A model generated the notes under the pieces. It worked only from the letters and a program-made list of their open reading frames with translations, had not been told where the DNA came from and made no database searches. From positions 310,001 through 374,000 of the forward strand of contig CAJTXT010000002.1 in assembly GCA_910583875.1 (NCBI GenBank): a DNA stretch of 64,000 nucleotides. The letters run 5' to 3'. Made by a program: the position numbers and the translations under genes. The stretch comes from an uncultured Vampirovibrio sp. Its GTDB lineage: Bacteria; Cyanobacteriota; Vampirovibrionia; Gastranaerophilales; Gastranaerophilaceae. Shown here in pieces: positions 9,767-19,375 of the stretch (positions are counted from its first letter, which is position 1; each line of letters opens with the position of its first letter).

Positions 9767-11143
9767 CTAATCCTTGTTATAAGTTGTAAGTATTTGTATT
9801 GCTTTAACTATTGAGTTTAAAGTAGTCTTATTTTTTTCATATTCAATTTGTTCTTCTAAAACATCTATTTTTGCTTGCATTAAATCAATAGGTGAAACTA
9901 TTCCCTTTGAAAGCATTCTATTTGTATTTTTTTCAGTTTCATTTAATTTTTCTAATATAGAAGAACTTTCTTTTAATTGTTCATCCATATATGTATAATT
10001 AGTTCTTAAAGTAGCAATACGATTTTTTAATTCAGCTGCTGCTTTATCCCTTTCTACGTATAATTTCCCAAGTTCAAGTTTTGCTTTCTGTATATCAGCA
10101 CTATTTTTTAAACCGTCAAAAACAGGCATGCTCAAGCCTACACCAACTGAATAATTTGAAGGTTCGAGTCCCAAAGTTTTTAAATAATTATTTGTATTTG
10201 AATCATACAAATAATATTTTGAATACATATTTAATTTAGGGAAATTGGTCCTTTTAACAATATTCAATTCCTGCTCTTTTTTAGAAATAGCGATATTATG
10301 AATATCCCAAACTAAGCTTTGAGTATAATCATCATACGCAAAAATATCTATAGAAGGCGGCAAAAATTCTTGAACTTGCAGATTTTCGATATCATAATTT
10401 TCACCGGTATAAAAACTTAATATATTTAGATTTTCAGCTAATGCCGATTTTAACTCAAATAAACGTTTTGATATTTTTTTATTTTGAACAACCTGTTCAT
10501 TCAATTCTAATTTAGAAAGTTCTTTTGCATTGAATAAACGCTGTTTCATTTCTAAATTTTTTTCACCTAAAGAAAGAATTTTATTATTAAGCTCTATTTG
10601 TTTATTCAGAGTATAAACTCTGCTAAAGATATCAATAATATTTAAAGTTAAGTCTTGAAGCTGTTCTTCAGATAAAAGTTTACTTAATTCTACATCTTCT
10701 TTGGCTATATTTAAGTAGCCTCTTCGTACTCCAAAATCAAAAATATTATAACTAAGTGTTAATCCAAACATAGATTGAAATCTGGTATATGGATTAATAT
10801 AAGCATCACCAATATAAGTTGGTGTATTTATATCACTAAAATTCTTATTATATTCACTATTTGCACCAATATACAGCTTAGGAAAATATTCTGAACGTGC
10901 ACTTTTAATTCCTGTTTTTGCAATAAAAACATCAAAATCAGCCATTTTTAAATCATAAGAATGTTTTATAGCTTTATCTAAAACATCATCATAACTAATA
11001 GATGAAACAAGTTTATTTAACTCTATTTTTTTAATATCAGAATTTGTTTCTTCCTGCAAATTTACTTCATTTATGGCAAATGATTGGCATGAAAAAAAAA
11101 TGCTCAAAACAAGTAAAGAAACAAATCCCTTTTTTAACGACAT
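9767..11143 (-). CDS. TolC-family outer-membrane efflux protein
   Basis: 458 aa with a signal peptide (KKGFVSLLVLSIFFSCQSFA). Two related halves with long amphipathic helices and the GVGLSMPVFDG strand motif mark the outer-membrane efflux protein family. It is the first gene of the type I secretion operon and supplies the outer-membrane channel for the ABC-HlyD pair. A cysteine lies in the signal region (FSCQSFA); whether it is lipidated is uncertain because the lipobox is imperfect. Confidence 0.9.
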   Translation of the reverse strand: MSLKKGFVSLLVLSIFFSCQSFAINEVNLQEETNSDIKKIELNKLVSSISYDDVLDKAIKHSYDLKMADFDVFIAKTGIKSARSEYFPKLYIGANSEYNKNFSDINTPTYIGDAYINPYTRFQSMFGLTLSYNIFDFGVRRGYLNIAKEDVELSKLLSEEQLQDLTLNIIDIFSRVYTLNKQIELNNKILSLGEKNLEMKQRLFNAKELSKLELNEQVVQNKKISKRLFELKSALAENLNILSFYTGENYDIENLQVQEFLPPSIDIFAYDDYTQSLVWDIHNIAISKKEQELNIVKRTNFPKLNMYSKYYLYDSNTNNYLKTLGLEPSNYSVGVGLSMPVFDGLKNSADIQKAKLELGKLYVERDKAAAELKNRIATLRTNYTYMDEQLKESSSILEKLNETEKNTNRMLSKGIVSPIDLMQAKIDVLEEQIEYEKNKTTLNSIVKAIQILTTYNKD

Positions 11144-11403
11144 ATCCTTAAACCATAACTGTAAACAATTATTAAAATTATATCATAAATGAATATTTAG
11201 GCAAAAAATAAAAATAAGATTTTAATATCGTACGTATGTATGGTTTTTCCGCTTTTTTAAGCTTAATAAATGTTTTAAAAGTTGATAACATGGGCATAAT
11301 AGTATAATATAAATATATGGATTTGGAAGTTGAGGATAAATTTTTCTTATTATAAAAATCCAAAGAAAGTTTATATGTTAGTTTAAGTTGATAGGAGACT
11401 TTA

Positions 11404-14400
11404 ATGGGAACAACAAATTCTACAGAAAGAGATCTAAATCATTATACTGGTCCAGATAAAAATAACCTATATAACGATGATTGTAAGTATGTAAATACAG
11501 GTAATATGAAACCAAAAGATAAATTTGGTTTAATCTATAATCAAACTTATTCTTTAGATGTAAAAGGTCATGAAATAAACGGTGCCTTATTAAGTTGGAA
11601 TGATGCAATAGTAAAAATGGGGTCTGAAATTGATTCATCATTAACGTCCGGAAAAGAATATGGTGTTTATGGACAGCCTGACAAATTTATTTATGACTAT
11701 AGACAAAAATATAATAACTGCGGTGTTGATTCTTCATTGAATGTTTTATCAATGGCCGGGAAAAAAGATATTGTGCAAATTACAAAAGCATATCAAGAAT
11801 ATCTTAATACACCAATTACAGTAACAAAAGGTCATAAAGGACCAGCACATATTGTAGGCGGGCAATTAGTGTATGATGAAGAAACTAACACAACTACAAC
11901 ATATCCTAAAAAGCCAAAAGAAACTGAAGATTTATTCTTATTAGAAAACATACAAAAATCTGATAATGATGCACTATGGAGTACTAATACACAATATGTC
12001 GTAGAAGGAAATATAGTTCTTGCAGAAAGAAAACATATAGATATTGATGGCAATATTGATACAGAAACAGTAAGAATAGACAAAGACTATTATTTCTGTT
12101 TACACTCTAAAAATGTTGATATGTACAAAGACATTGATGATTTAGTTGAACAAGAAGATGGTGGTACTTATTCGTTCCAAAGAAAGAATATATTGGATGC
12201 TAACGGAGTAAAGTCAGATGTTGTAAGACTTGATATTAAACAACTTTTCAAACTTGGTGCAAATGAAACACCTACAACATATAATGATGATCCGATTGTT
12301 AACGAAATAATAAATGACGACGGTTCCAAAACAATAGAAACAACTGAAGTTAAATATACATATAATGGTGCAACTAAAACCATTTTAACAACTAAAACAA
12401 CTGAAACGATATATGAAAAAGAACTAGTAAATGAAGCAGGCACTTTAATAAAAGAAAAAATCACAATAAATAAAAGAGTACATACTGATGAAGTAACAAC
12501 AAATTATAATACAGGAGTTGTTACAACAGTACAAAATGAAACAGAGACTATTACATTTTTAGGTGATAAAGTTATAACTCCTGCAGATATTAATGTTTTT
12601 GAATCGTTAAAAGAATTTGAAAGTGCTATAAAAACAAATCAAAACATTATTATAAATAATCAAACAGAAGCTATAAATCCTTTAAATACAGAAAGATATA
12701 GTTTCGTAAACTACCTTACACAGCAAATTAATGCAGGAAAAGGTATTATTGCAGGTGGTAATTCAGAATGTCTTCAAAGTGAAGAACCACCAGAAGAACC
12801 AAAAGAAATAAACCATGCAATTACAATACTTGGTTATGTTAAAGGTCCAAACCAATATGAACAAGAGGATATAGTAGGTTTTTATGTAATAGATAGCGGC
12901 GGCTTTTTAGGTGATACAGAAAAAGCACAATTTATTACTGTCAATAGATTATATAATTTTATGGCTTGCGGAAAATATATTAAAGAAATTCCGGATGGAC
13001 AATCTCCTGATGATATGCAAGCAAGTACGTGGACTGAATTAAATGTAACAGTTGATAATATAAGAGAATGGGCTGATAAGTTAGACCTGGTTGGTACTAA
13101 CAGAAAAAATGTATTATACGGAAATAATAGTGATAATACAATAAAAGCCGGTGACGGTAATGATGTTATTTTTGGCGGCGGCGGTAACGATAAATTGTAT
13201 GGTGAAAAAGATAACGATACATTATATGGCGGCAGCGGCAACGATACATTATACGGCGGCAGCGGCAATGATACTTATGTATTTACATCTGGTGATATAG
13301 ATTCAAAAGATATTATTGACGATAAATCCGGACGAAATAATATTCAATTTGACTATCATGGAGAAGAAACTATTGCTGAATTTAAATTTTCAAAAGAAAA
13401 TAATAATTTAACAATAGATTACATGGGAGGATCTTCACCAAATTCTGTAACTATAAAAGATTATTTTAAAGGTAATAATTATAAATATTATGATTCATTT
13501 ATTATAACCAGTAATAATGTACTTGTTTCAAAAGAAAACTTATATAAACTTCTTGAAGACAGGCTTGCCTTTACATACAATTTAGCACCAAAAGCCGCTA
13601 ATAAAATAACAGGTACTAAATTTAAAGATATTATTACTGGCGGAAACGGTAATGATTCAATAAATGGTGCATCAGGCAATGATATATTAAACGGCGGTCG
13701 CGGTAATGATACAATCAAAGCAGGAAATGGCAATGATATTATTTACGGTTCTTTAGGTAACGATAAACTTTATGGTGAAGCTGGTGAAAATAAATTTATA
13801 TATACAGGTACTTACGGCGGAAATGATACTATTTATTCAGGAAAAGGCTCTGATGTAATTCAATTAACAAATGAAAGATTATCAGACACAATTTTAGTTC
13901 GTAATAATAAAGATTTAATTATTAATTACAACAAGAATAATGGTAAAGCTATAACAATATCAAATTACTTTGGTAAAAAAGGAAAAGTATCAGTTCAACA
14001 AATCCAATTTGCTGACGGTAAATTGGATATAAATAACAATTTAGCTGAAATTTCATCTAGAGTTATTTCCGGTCAAAAAATCACAACATCAAATACTATT
14101 GGTACTGACGGTAATGACACAATAAAAGGAACTGTTGGTAACGATACACTTTATGGCGGCAATGGCGATGACGTAATTTACGGCGGCAAAGGTGATGATA
14201 CGCTAAAAGGCGGTAATGGTAATGACAGATTATATGGTGAAGCTGGAAATAACACCTACCTATATGATAATCTAGTATTTGGTAATGATACTATTTATAC
14301 ATCAGGTGCAGGAAGAACAACATTAGATTTCTCTTCAACCTCATTAACCGCACATGTTAAATCTGATGCAGCACCTATAGGAACAAGTTATGTTTGCAAA

Positions 14401-15651
14401 AAATCAGGTAATGACTTGTTAATTGAATTTGAAAATTCTAATGATAGTTCAATAAGAATTTCTAAATTCTTTACAACTAAAAATCAAGAATATATTCTAA
14501 AAACTTCAGCAGGTGAGTTTAACTTAAAAGATCAAGCTATCTTATTTGAAGGTTATGCTGATAAGAAAAATAAACTAACAGGCTCATCAATTTCAGATTA
14601 TATTTTGGGTGCAAACTTAAATGACACACTTAGCGGCGGTGCTGGTAATGATACAATCATTGGTTATAAAGGAAATGATACGATAACTGGTGGTTCTGGT
14701 ACAAATACTGTTATTTACAATAAAGGTGACGGTAATGATACTATAAATCTTACAAAAGGTGAAAATTTAATATTGAAACTTGAAGGTTATAGTTCATCAG
14801 AAATCAGTAATCTTTCTTATTCAGTTGTTAAAAATGATTTAGTAATTTCAGGTAATGATACAAAGATTACTATAAAGAACTTTGGCAAAAAAGACGTAAC
14901 AACTGCAAGCGGTTCTGTTAATTTATATGTAAATGGATCACTTGTACATGATCTAAGAAATGATATATTCTTACCTGCTTATACATCATTTACAACTAAA
15001 AAGAAAAGTTATACAGGTACATGGCATTCTGAAACTATCGATGCACGAGCATTAAATAAAAGTGATATTTATATTGCAAATAAGAAAGGTGCAAATATTA
15101 ATGGTGGTGCAGGTAATGATATAATTTACGGTTCTTTATATAATGATACAATTAAAGGCGGAAGCGGAAACGACACTATATACGGCGGATTTGGTAAAGA
15201 TTATCTTGATGGTGGCACAGGAAGCGATACTTATCATTTATTTACCGGAACTGCAACAGAGTCAAGCTATGAAAATTCAACAATAAAAGATACAGGTAAA
15301 AGTGCTGGTGATACTGATACAGCGATAATTCACACAAATAAAGATAATCTAAAAATGTGGTTTAATGTTGATAAAAACGGCAAATCAAACAATACAATTA
15401 CTGTATCAGATAAAAATTCAAATAATAAAGCAACATTAACCGGTATTGAAAAAATTGTTGCAAATCAATCAGGTAATGCATCGGGCGGATACATATACAA
15501 CTATGAGGCTGTTAAATCTCAAGTTGCAGCTTGGTTAGGTACAAACGGTTTCAAAGACGTTAATACGGCAATGAAAAATGCTTCAGTATCTAAGCAGGAT
15601 GAACTTATTGCAATATTTACAAATAGTGATGCTTGGACTGCAAACAGTTAA
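11404..15651 (+). CDS. Large RTX protein with N-terminal papain/C39-like cysteine-peptidase signature
   Basis: 1415 aa and no signal peptide. Near the N-terminus NNCGVDSSLNVLSMAG has Cys106; NHAITILGYV has His471 and FYVIDSGG has Asp497, an arrangement expected of a papain-like/C39-like protease with a long insertion rich in Thr and Glu between Cys and His. From about residue 568 there are five blocks of GGxGNDxxYG calcium-binding nonapeptides (about 568-625, 732-795, 898-952, 1057-1105, 1225-1279). Each of the earlier blocks is followed by a haemolysin-type Ca-binding-related segment. The last 40 residues likely carry the uncleaved type I secretion signal. It is divergent from the type I secretion operon, making it the probable substrate. 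Ribosome site AGGAG precedes the ATG. Target (adhesion, self-processing or toxin) is unknown. Confidence 0.88.
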   Translation: MGTTNSTERDLNHYTGPDKNNLYNDDCKYVNTGNMKPKDKFGLIYNQTYSLDVKGHEINGALLSWNDAIVKMGSEIDSSLTSGKEYGVYGQPDKFIYDYRQKYNNCGVDSSLNVLSMAGKKDIVQITKAYQEYLNTPITVTKGHKGPAHIVGGQLVYDEETNTTTTYPKKPKETEDLFLLENIQKSDNDALWSTNTQYVVEGNIVLAERKHIDIDGNIDTETVRIDKDYYFCLHSKNVDMYKDIDDLVEQEDGGTYSFQRKNILDANGVKSDVVRLDIKQLFKLGANETPTTYNDDPIVNEIINDDGSKTIETTEVKYTYNGATKTILTTKTTETIYEKELVNEAGTLIKEKITINKRVHTDEVTTNYNTGVVTTVQNETETITFLGDKVITPADINVFESLKEFESAIKTNQNIIINNQTEAINPLNTERYSFVNYLTQQINAGKGIIAGGNSECLQSEEPPEEPKEINHAITILGYVKGPNQYEQEDIVGFYVIDSGGFLGDTEKAQFITVNRLYNFMACGKYIKEIPDGQSPDDMQASTWTELNVTVDNIREWADKLDLVGTNRKNVLYGNNSDNTIKAGDGNDVIFGGGGNDKLYGEKDNDTLYGGSGNDTLYGGSGNDTYVFTSGDIDSKDIIDDKSGRNNIQFDYHGEETIAEFKFSKENNNLTIDYMGGSSPNSVTIKDYFKGNNYKYYDSFIITSNNVLVSKENLYKLLEDRLAFTYNLAPKAANKITGTKFKDIITGGNGNDSINGASGNDILNGGRGNDTIKAGNGNDIIYGSLGNDKLYGEAGENKFIYTGTYGGNDTIYSGKGSDVIQLTNERLSDTILVRNNKDLIINYNKNNGKAITISNYFGKKGKVSVQQIQFADGKLDINNNLAEISSRVISGQKITTSNTIGTDGNDTIKGTVGNDTLYGGNGDDVIYGGKGDDTLKGGNGNDRLYGEAGNNTYLYDNLVFGNDTIYTSGAGRTTLDFSSTSLTAHVKSDAAPIGTSYVCKKSGNDLLIEFENSNDSSIRISKFFTTKNQEYILKTSAGEFNLKDQAILFEGYADKKNKLTGSSISDYILGANLNDTLSGGAGNDTIIGYKGNDTITGGSGTNTVIYNKGDGNDTINLTKGENLILKLEGYSSSEISNLSYSVVKNDLVISGNDTKITIKNFGKKDVTTASGSVNLYVNGSLVHDLRNDIFLPAYTSFTTKKKSYTGTWHSETIDARALNKSDIYIANKKGANINGGAGNDIIYGSLYNDTIKGGSGNDTIYGGFGKDYLDGGTGSDTYHLFTGTATESSYENSTIKDTGKSAGDTDTAIIHTNKDNLKMWFNVDKNGKSNNTITVSDKNSNNKATLTGIEKIVANQSGNASGGYIYNYEAVKSQVAAWLGTNGFKDVNTAMKNASVSKQDELIAIFTNSDAWTANS
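13220..13273 (+). repeat. 27-bp tandem repeat within RTX coding sequence
   Basis: Two adjacent 27-bp units (13220-13246 and 13247-13273) differing at only two positions, encoding consecutive TLYGGSGND repeats. This is the most homogeneous and GC-rich part of the RTX array and a likely site of repeat-number change. Confidence 0.75.
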
Positions 15652-15667
15652 AATTAATAGCAATAAT

Positions 15668-15699
15668 AAAAAAGAGAGGTTTTTGCCTCTCTTTTTTTG
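15668..15699 (+). terminator. Intrinsic terminator after RTX gene
   Basis: 9-bp stem AAAGAGAGG (15671-15679) / CCTCTCTTT (15686-15694) with a 6-nt loop and a run of seven T. It lies about 20 bp after the RTX stop codon. Confidence 0.9.
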
Positions 15700-15709
15700 T
15701 ATGATAATA

Positions 15710-15922
15710 CTGTCATTCCGAACTTGTTTCGGAATCTTACCAGTTGAAAGTCCTTGTGTGAAACCGGATATTTTTTAGAAAATTAAAGATTTTAGAAAAA
15801 GTAATCAAAGAAATTTAATGTGAAAATTTCAGCTATTTTAACCTAAAATTCTATATAATATCCACTTATAAAATAATATATTTTATAAATGGTAAGATTC
15901 CGAAACAAGTTCGGAATGACAG
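15710..15922. repeat. Composite palindromic repeat element, locus 1
   Basis: A perfect 33-bp inverted repeat (15710-15742 and 15890-15922) encloses 147 bp. Each arm is itself a palindrome (ATTCCGAA-CTTG-TTTCGGAAT). Inside, 15756-15806 is a 51-nt module that recurs in reverse orientation at 50548-50598 with 43 of 51 bases identical. No coding capacity is apparent. Together with the terminator before it, this element occupies most of the roughly 400-bp gap between the RTX gene and the next gene; nothing else is seen there. Confidence 0.85.
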
Positions 15923-16054
15923 TGTGAATATCAGTTGAACATATCTAGGAAAAATTTTATATAATTAACTCTTAAAAATATTTGTGATAATATTATTTAT
16001 GAAGTGCCAATTTTTAATTTAAGTGTTACTAAATTATTAATAACAGGGAAAAAA

Positions 16055-17125
16055 ATGACTAACACTGAAAAGAAAAAAATAGGAATACCTCGAGCAATTT
16101 CCTATTATAATAATTATCCGTTCTATTATGGTTTCTTTACAACATTAGGTTTTGAGATTATATTATCTGATAAAACTACAACAAAACTTATAAATGATGG
16201 TTGCAAATATGTTGTTTCTGATACCTGTTTGCCTGTTAAAGTATATGTAGGACACCTTGTAAATCTTTTAGAAAAAGGAATAGATACTATTTTTGTTCCT
16301 TCCTTGCAATCTACAAGCTATAAAGTCAATAATTGCAGTAAAATAAGAGGTCTGCCTGAAATTATTAGAAATGTCATCAATATACCATTTAATATGATTG
16401 AACCGACATTAGATAAAACAGAAGGTATTGGTTTTCATGATTTTTGTATTGATACTGCAAATCAACTTGGCATAACAGATGTTGATTTAATTAAAAGTGC
16501 AGAGAAAAAAGGCTGGGAAATTTATAACAACTTTTTAAAAATGGCAAAATCAGGAATTGAATTCAATAAAGCTTTTCAAAATGCAATCAATGGAATAATT
16601 GAATGCAATACTATAGAAAAAGTAAGACCTCTATCTGTTGTGATAATGGCTCATGGTTATAATTTATATGATGAACGTATTTCAATGAACTTATTGAAAA
16701 AACTTGATAAAATGGGAGTCAAAGCTTATACATCTTTAAACATAACAAGAGAAGAGTCAATTAATGCAATTCATAAACTTGACGAAATACAATACTGGGC
16801 AAATGAACTTGATTTAACAGGTACAGCAGCATATTATATGCAAAATAAAGGTGTAGACGGCATTATTGCATTATCGGCATTCGGCTGCGGTCCGGACTCT
16901 TTAATGGTAGATGAAATTCAATACCACGCAAAAGAAATAAATATGCCGATGCTTCATTTAACAATCGATGAACATACAGGTGAAGCTGGCTTTTTAACTC
17001 GTTTAGAAGCATTTGTTGATATGCTTTCAAGAAAAAGAAGAATATCAATTATGCAAAAACAGCAAAATAAAATTCAAAAAGAAAATAATACAAGAGTAAT
17101 CGAAAAAACAACGGTGAATATATGA
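16055..17125 (+). CDS. DUF2229 / acyl-CoA dehydratase activase-related protein
   Basis: 356 aa. The N-terminal IGIPRAISYYNNYPFYYGFF, LGFEIILSD and CLPVKVYVGHLVNLL match the family linked to activators and D-components of 2-hydroxyacyl-CoA dehydratases (COG3580/3581-like). Several cysteines (C in GCKYVVSDTCLP, IALSAFGCGPDS) could hold an Fe-S cluster. The start is ATG 16055 after AGGGAAAAAA; an in-frame ATG at 16004 lacks a ribosome site. The classical ATPase activase is not seen nearby, so the substrate is unknown. It overlaps the PHP gene by 4 bp. Confidence 0.8.
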   Translation: MTNTEKKKIGIPRAISYYNNYPFYYGFFTTLGFEIILSDKTTTKLINDGCKYVVSDTCLPVKVYVGHLVNLLEKGIDTIFVPSLQSTSYKVNNCSKIRGLPEIIRNVINIPFNMIEPTLDKTEGIGFHDFCIDTANQLGITDVDLIKSAEKKGWEIYNNFLKMAKSGIEFNKAFQNAINGIIECNTIEKVRPLSVVIMAHGYNLYDERISMNLLKKLDKMGVKAYTSLNITREESINAIHKLDEIQYWANELDLTGTAAYYMQNKGVDGIIALSAFGCGPDSLMVDEIQYHAKEINMPMLHLTIDEHTGEAGFLTRLEAFVDMLSRKRRISIMQKQQNKIQKENNTRVIEKTTVNI

Positions 17126-18147
17126 TGTATAGCTATATTGGGGCTATACATATTCATTCAAAATACTCTGACGGAACAGGCGATATAAATCTTATTTCAA
17201 AAGCAGCAAAAAAAGCAGGGTTAGATTGGATTATAATTACCGACCACAATTGCCTTGATACAGTAGAAGGCTTTTATAATGGTGTTTGTGTTATAAAGGG
17301 TGAAGAAATCGGTTATGATAATTATCATTATCTTGCCTTTGGTACAAAAGAAGTTATAAAAGAAACAGACCCGCTAAAATATGTGCAGGAAGTAAGAAAT
17401 CAAGGCGGATTTGGCTTTGCGGCACACCCTGATGAATCAGAAAAAAGGAATAATAATTATCGTCCAATCAAATGGATAGATAAATCAATAACACCTGACG
17501 GAATCGAAATATGGAACTGGTTTTCGGCTTGGGCAGATAATTTAAATGATAAAAATCTTTTTGCGCTTATTTATGCATATTTATTTAAGTATAAATTAAT
17601 TACAAAACCTAAGAATGAAACTCTTGAGTGGTGGGATAAATTAAATAATAAGACTGAAAACATTATTCCGGCAATAGCGGGTATTGATGTCCATGCGCTT
17701 AAAATAAAAAAATATATAATACCTGTAACTATTTTTCCTTATAAAGAAATGTTTAAAACCTTCTCTAATATAATAAATTTAAAGTCACCATTATCTGACG
17801 ATTTTTTAACAGCAAAACAACAAGTTTTAAATGCTGTCAAATCAGGTAATAACCTAATGGTTAATAGAAAAATATGTAAAGTTTTACCTAAAATTTATAT
17901 TAAGAATTTAACCAAAAGTATTAGTTTTGAAAAATCTTTAATACTTGACGAACAGACATACTTGTCAGTTAATATAAATAGAATTGCTAAAATAAAAATA
18001 ATTAAAAACGGAAAAGTTATAATTGAAAAACAAGCAAAATTTTTAGATTTTCATATTATTGAGCAAGGGAAATACAGGGTAGAAATCATTATAGGAAACA
18101 AAGGATACGTATATTCCAACCCTATATACATATATAAGAGAGACTAA
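17122..18147 (+). CDS. PHP-domain metal-dependent phosphoesterase
   Basis: 341 aa. IHIHSKYSDGTG, WIIITDHNCLD, KGEEIGYDNYH and FAAHPDES carry the His/Asp/Glu metal ligands of the PHP superfamily, with IDVHALK as a later motif. The last ~90 residues form a separate beta-rich extension without recognised signature. It is squeezed between two dehydratase-type genes (4-bp overlap upstream, 3 bp downstream), so a shared pathway is likely. ATGATG at the start leaves a one-codon ambiguity. Confidence 0.82.
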   Translation: MMYSYIGAIHIHSKYSDGTGDINLISKAAKKAGLDWIIITDHNCLDTVEGFYNGVCVIKGEEIGYDNYHYLAFGTKEVIKETDPLKYVQEVRNQGGFGFAAHPDESEKRNNNYRPIKWIDKSITPDGIEIWNWFSAWADNLNDKNLFALIYAYLFKYKLITKPKNETLEWWDKLNNKTENIIPAIAGIDVHALKIKKYIIPVTIFPYKEMFKTFSNIINLKSPLSDDFLTAKQQVLNAVKSGNNLMVNRKICKVLPKIYIKNLTKSISFEKSLILDEQTYLSVNINRIAKIKIIKNGKVIIEKQAKFLDFHIIEQGKYRVEIIIGNKGYVYSNPIYIYKRD

Positions 18148-18150
18148 AAA

Positions 18151-19320
18151 GTGACAACTAAAGCAAGTGAAGGACAATTAAAAAGATTTTCACAAATGGA
18201 AAGAACTATGTCTGCAAAAGACAGAGTTATAGCTTGGCCTAGAATGGGCAGAATTGATATTCCGTTAAAAGCTTTATTAGTTTCGTTAGGCGCAAAAGTA
18301 ATAATTCCGCCTGCAAATAGTAACAAGGTTCTTGAACTTGGCGTAAAAAACAGCATTGAAGGCATTTGCCTTCCTTATAAATTAAACCTTGCAAATTATA
18401 TGATGGCTCTTGATAACGGAGCTAATACATTAATGATGTTTCAAGCCCCAGGGTCATGCAGGTTAGGCAATTATACCAAAATGGCTCAAAAAACATTAAA
18501 AACAATGGGCTACAACTTTGATATGGTTATTTTTGATATGTATCAGAGCAAAATGAAGCAAACTATGAAAGCTTTCTGGCATGTAACTCATTGTATTAAC
18601 CCTTGGTGCTATTACAAAGGTTTCAGCCTTGGTTTTAACAAATTTTTTGCAATAGATGAAGCTGAAAAACAATTACATCATATTCGCCCAAGAGAAATAA
18701 ACAAAGGCGACGCTGAAAAGCTTTACAACAAATGGCTAAAAATAATAGATGAAACAAATTCTGTTTGGCAGGCAAAAAAACTTGTAAAACAAATTAAGAA
18801 AGATTTCGCAAATATTCCGATTGACACAAATAAAAATGTGCCTGTGGTATACTTGTTAGGAGAGTTTTTTGTATTATTGGAACCTTATGTAAATCAAGAT
18901 ATAGAAAAAACTCTTGGAGAAATGGGGATAGAAGTGCAGCGCCAAATATGGTTTAGTGATTGGCTTGAAAATGTTCTAAAACCATCTTTATTCAATAAAA
19001 AAGAATGTCATCGTGATCGCTGCGTAAGACATGCAAAAAAATATATGAAAAGACCAATAGGCGGTGAATGTATTGAAACAATAGGTGATACTGTATATGC
19101 AGCAGAAAATAATATTGACGGTGTAATCCACATAATGCCATTTTCATGTATGCCTGAAATAGTTTCACAAAATATACTTTCAAAAGTAAGCAAAGAAGAA
19201 AACATACCGGTTTTATCACTTGTATTAGATGAGCAAACAGGTAAAGCAGGATACATAACAAGAATTGAAGCATTTATTGATCTTGTAAAACGCAAAAAGT
19301 TGAAGAAAGAGAAAATGTAA
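18151..19320 (+). CDS. 2-hydroxyacyl-CoA dehydratase/BcrAD-related protein
   Basis: 389 aa with GTG start. IAWPRMGRIDIPLKALL, IEGICLPYKLNLANYM, MFQAPGSCRLGNYTKM and C-terminal HIMPFSCMPEIVSQ with LVLDEQTGKAGYITRIEAF are typical of the COG3580/3581 family. Conserved Cys positions suggest a [4Fe-4S] cluster. It shares the C-terminal pattern DExTGxAGxxTRxEAF with the gene at 16055, so the two are distant paralogues and may form a heteromer. Separated from the PHP gene by 3 bp. Confidence 0.8.
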   Translation: MTTKASEGQLKRFSQMERTMSAKDRVIAWPRMGRIDIPLKALLVSLGAKVIIPPANSNKVLELGVKNSIEGICLPYKLNLANYMMALDNGANTLMMFQAPGSCRLGNYTKMAQKTLKTMGYNFDMVIFDMYQSKMKQTMKAFWHVTHCINPWCYYKGFSLGFNKFFAIDEAEKQLHHIRPREINKGDAEKLYNKWLKIIDETNSVWQAKKLVKQIKKDFANIPIDTNKNVPVVYLLGEFFVLLEPYVNQDIEKTLGEMGIEVQRQIWFSDWLENVLKPSLFNKKECHRDRCVRHAKKYMKRPIGGECIETIGDTVYAAENNIDGVIHIMPFSCMPEIVSQNILSKVSKEENIPVLSLVLDEQTGKAGYITRIEAFIDLVKRKKLKKEKM

Positions 19321-19325
19321 ACTTA

Positions 19326-19356
19326 TTGACTACCCCCCCCCGAGATAAAATAGAAT
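19326..19356 (+). promoter_or_regulatory. Candidate promoter with poly-C spacer, possibly phase-variable
   Basis: TTGACT (19326-19331), a 19-nt spacer containing nine C (19333-19341), then TAGAAT (19351-19356). A C9 run is exceptional in this AT-rich DNA. Loss of two C would bring the spacer to the 17-nt optimum. Transcription would start close to 19363, just before the AAGGAA ribosome site of the radical SAM gene. A second -10 candidate, TAAAAT at 19346, gives a 14-nt spacer. Confidence 0.5.
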
Positions 19357-19375
19357 AATGAAAAAGGAAATAAAA

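Noticed and set aside
11178..11363. 61-codon minus-strand frame in the RTX/TolC intergenic region
   Set aside because: No ribosome site, low complexity composition, overlaps the presumed promoter region of the RTX gene (TATAAT near 11303).
12882..13268. 128-aa minus-strand open frame rich in Pro/Leu/Ser
   Set aside because: It is the antisense of the RTX Gly/Asn/Asp repeats; such repeats give long shadow frames. No ribosome site or promoter.
15710..15922. CRISPR-like repeat
   Set aside because: Only two inverted, not directly repeated, units; no regular spacers and no cas genes.
18992..19295. Two overlapping minus-strand frames inside the dehydratase-type gene
   Set aside because: Antisense shadows; sense strand has clear family motifs and overlapping neighbours.
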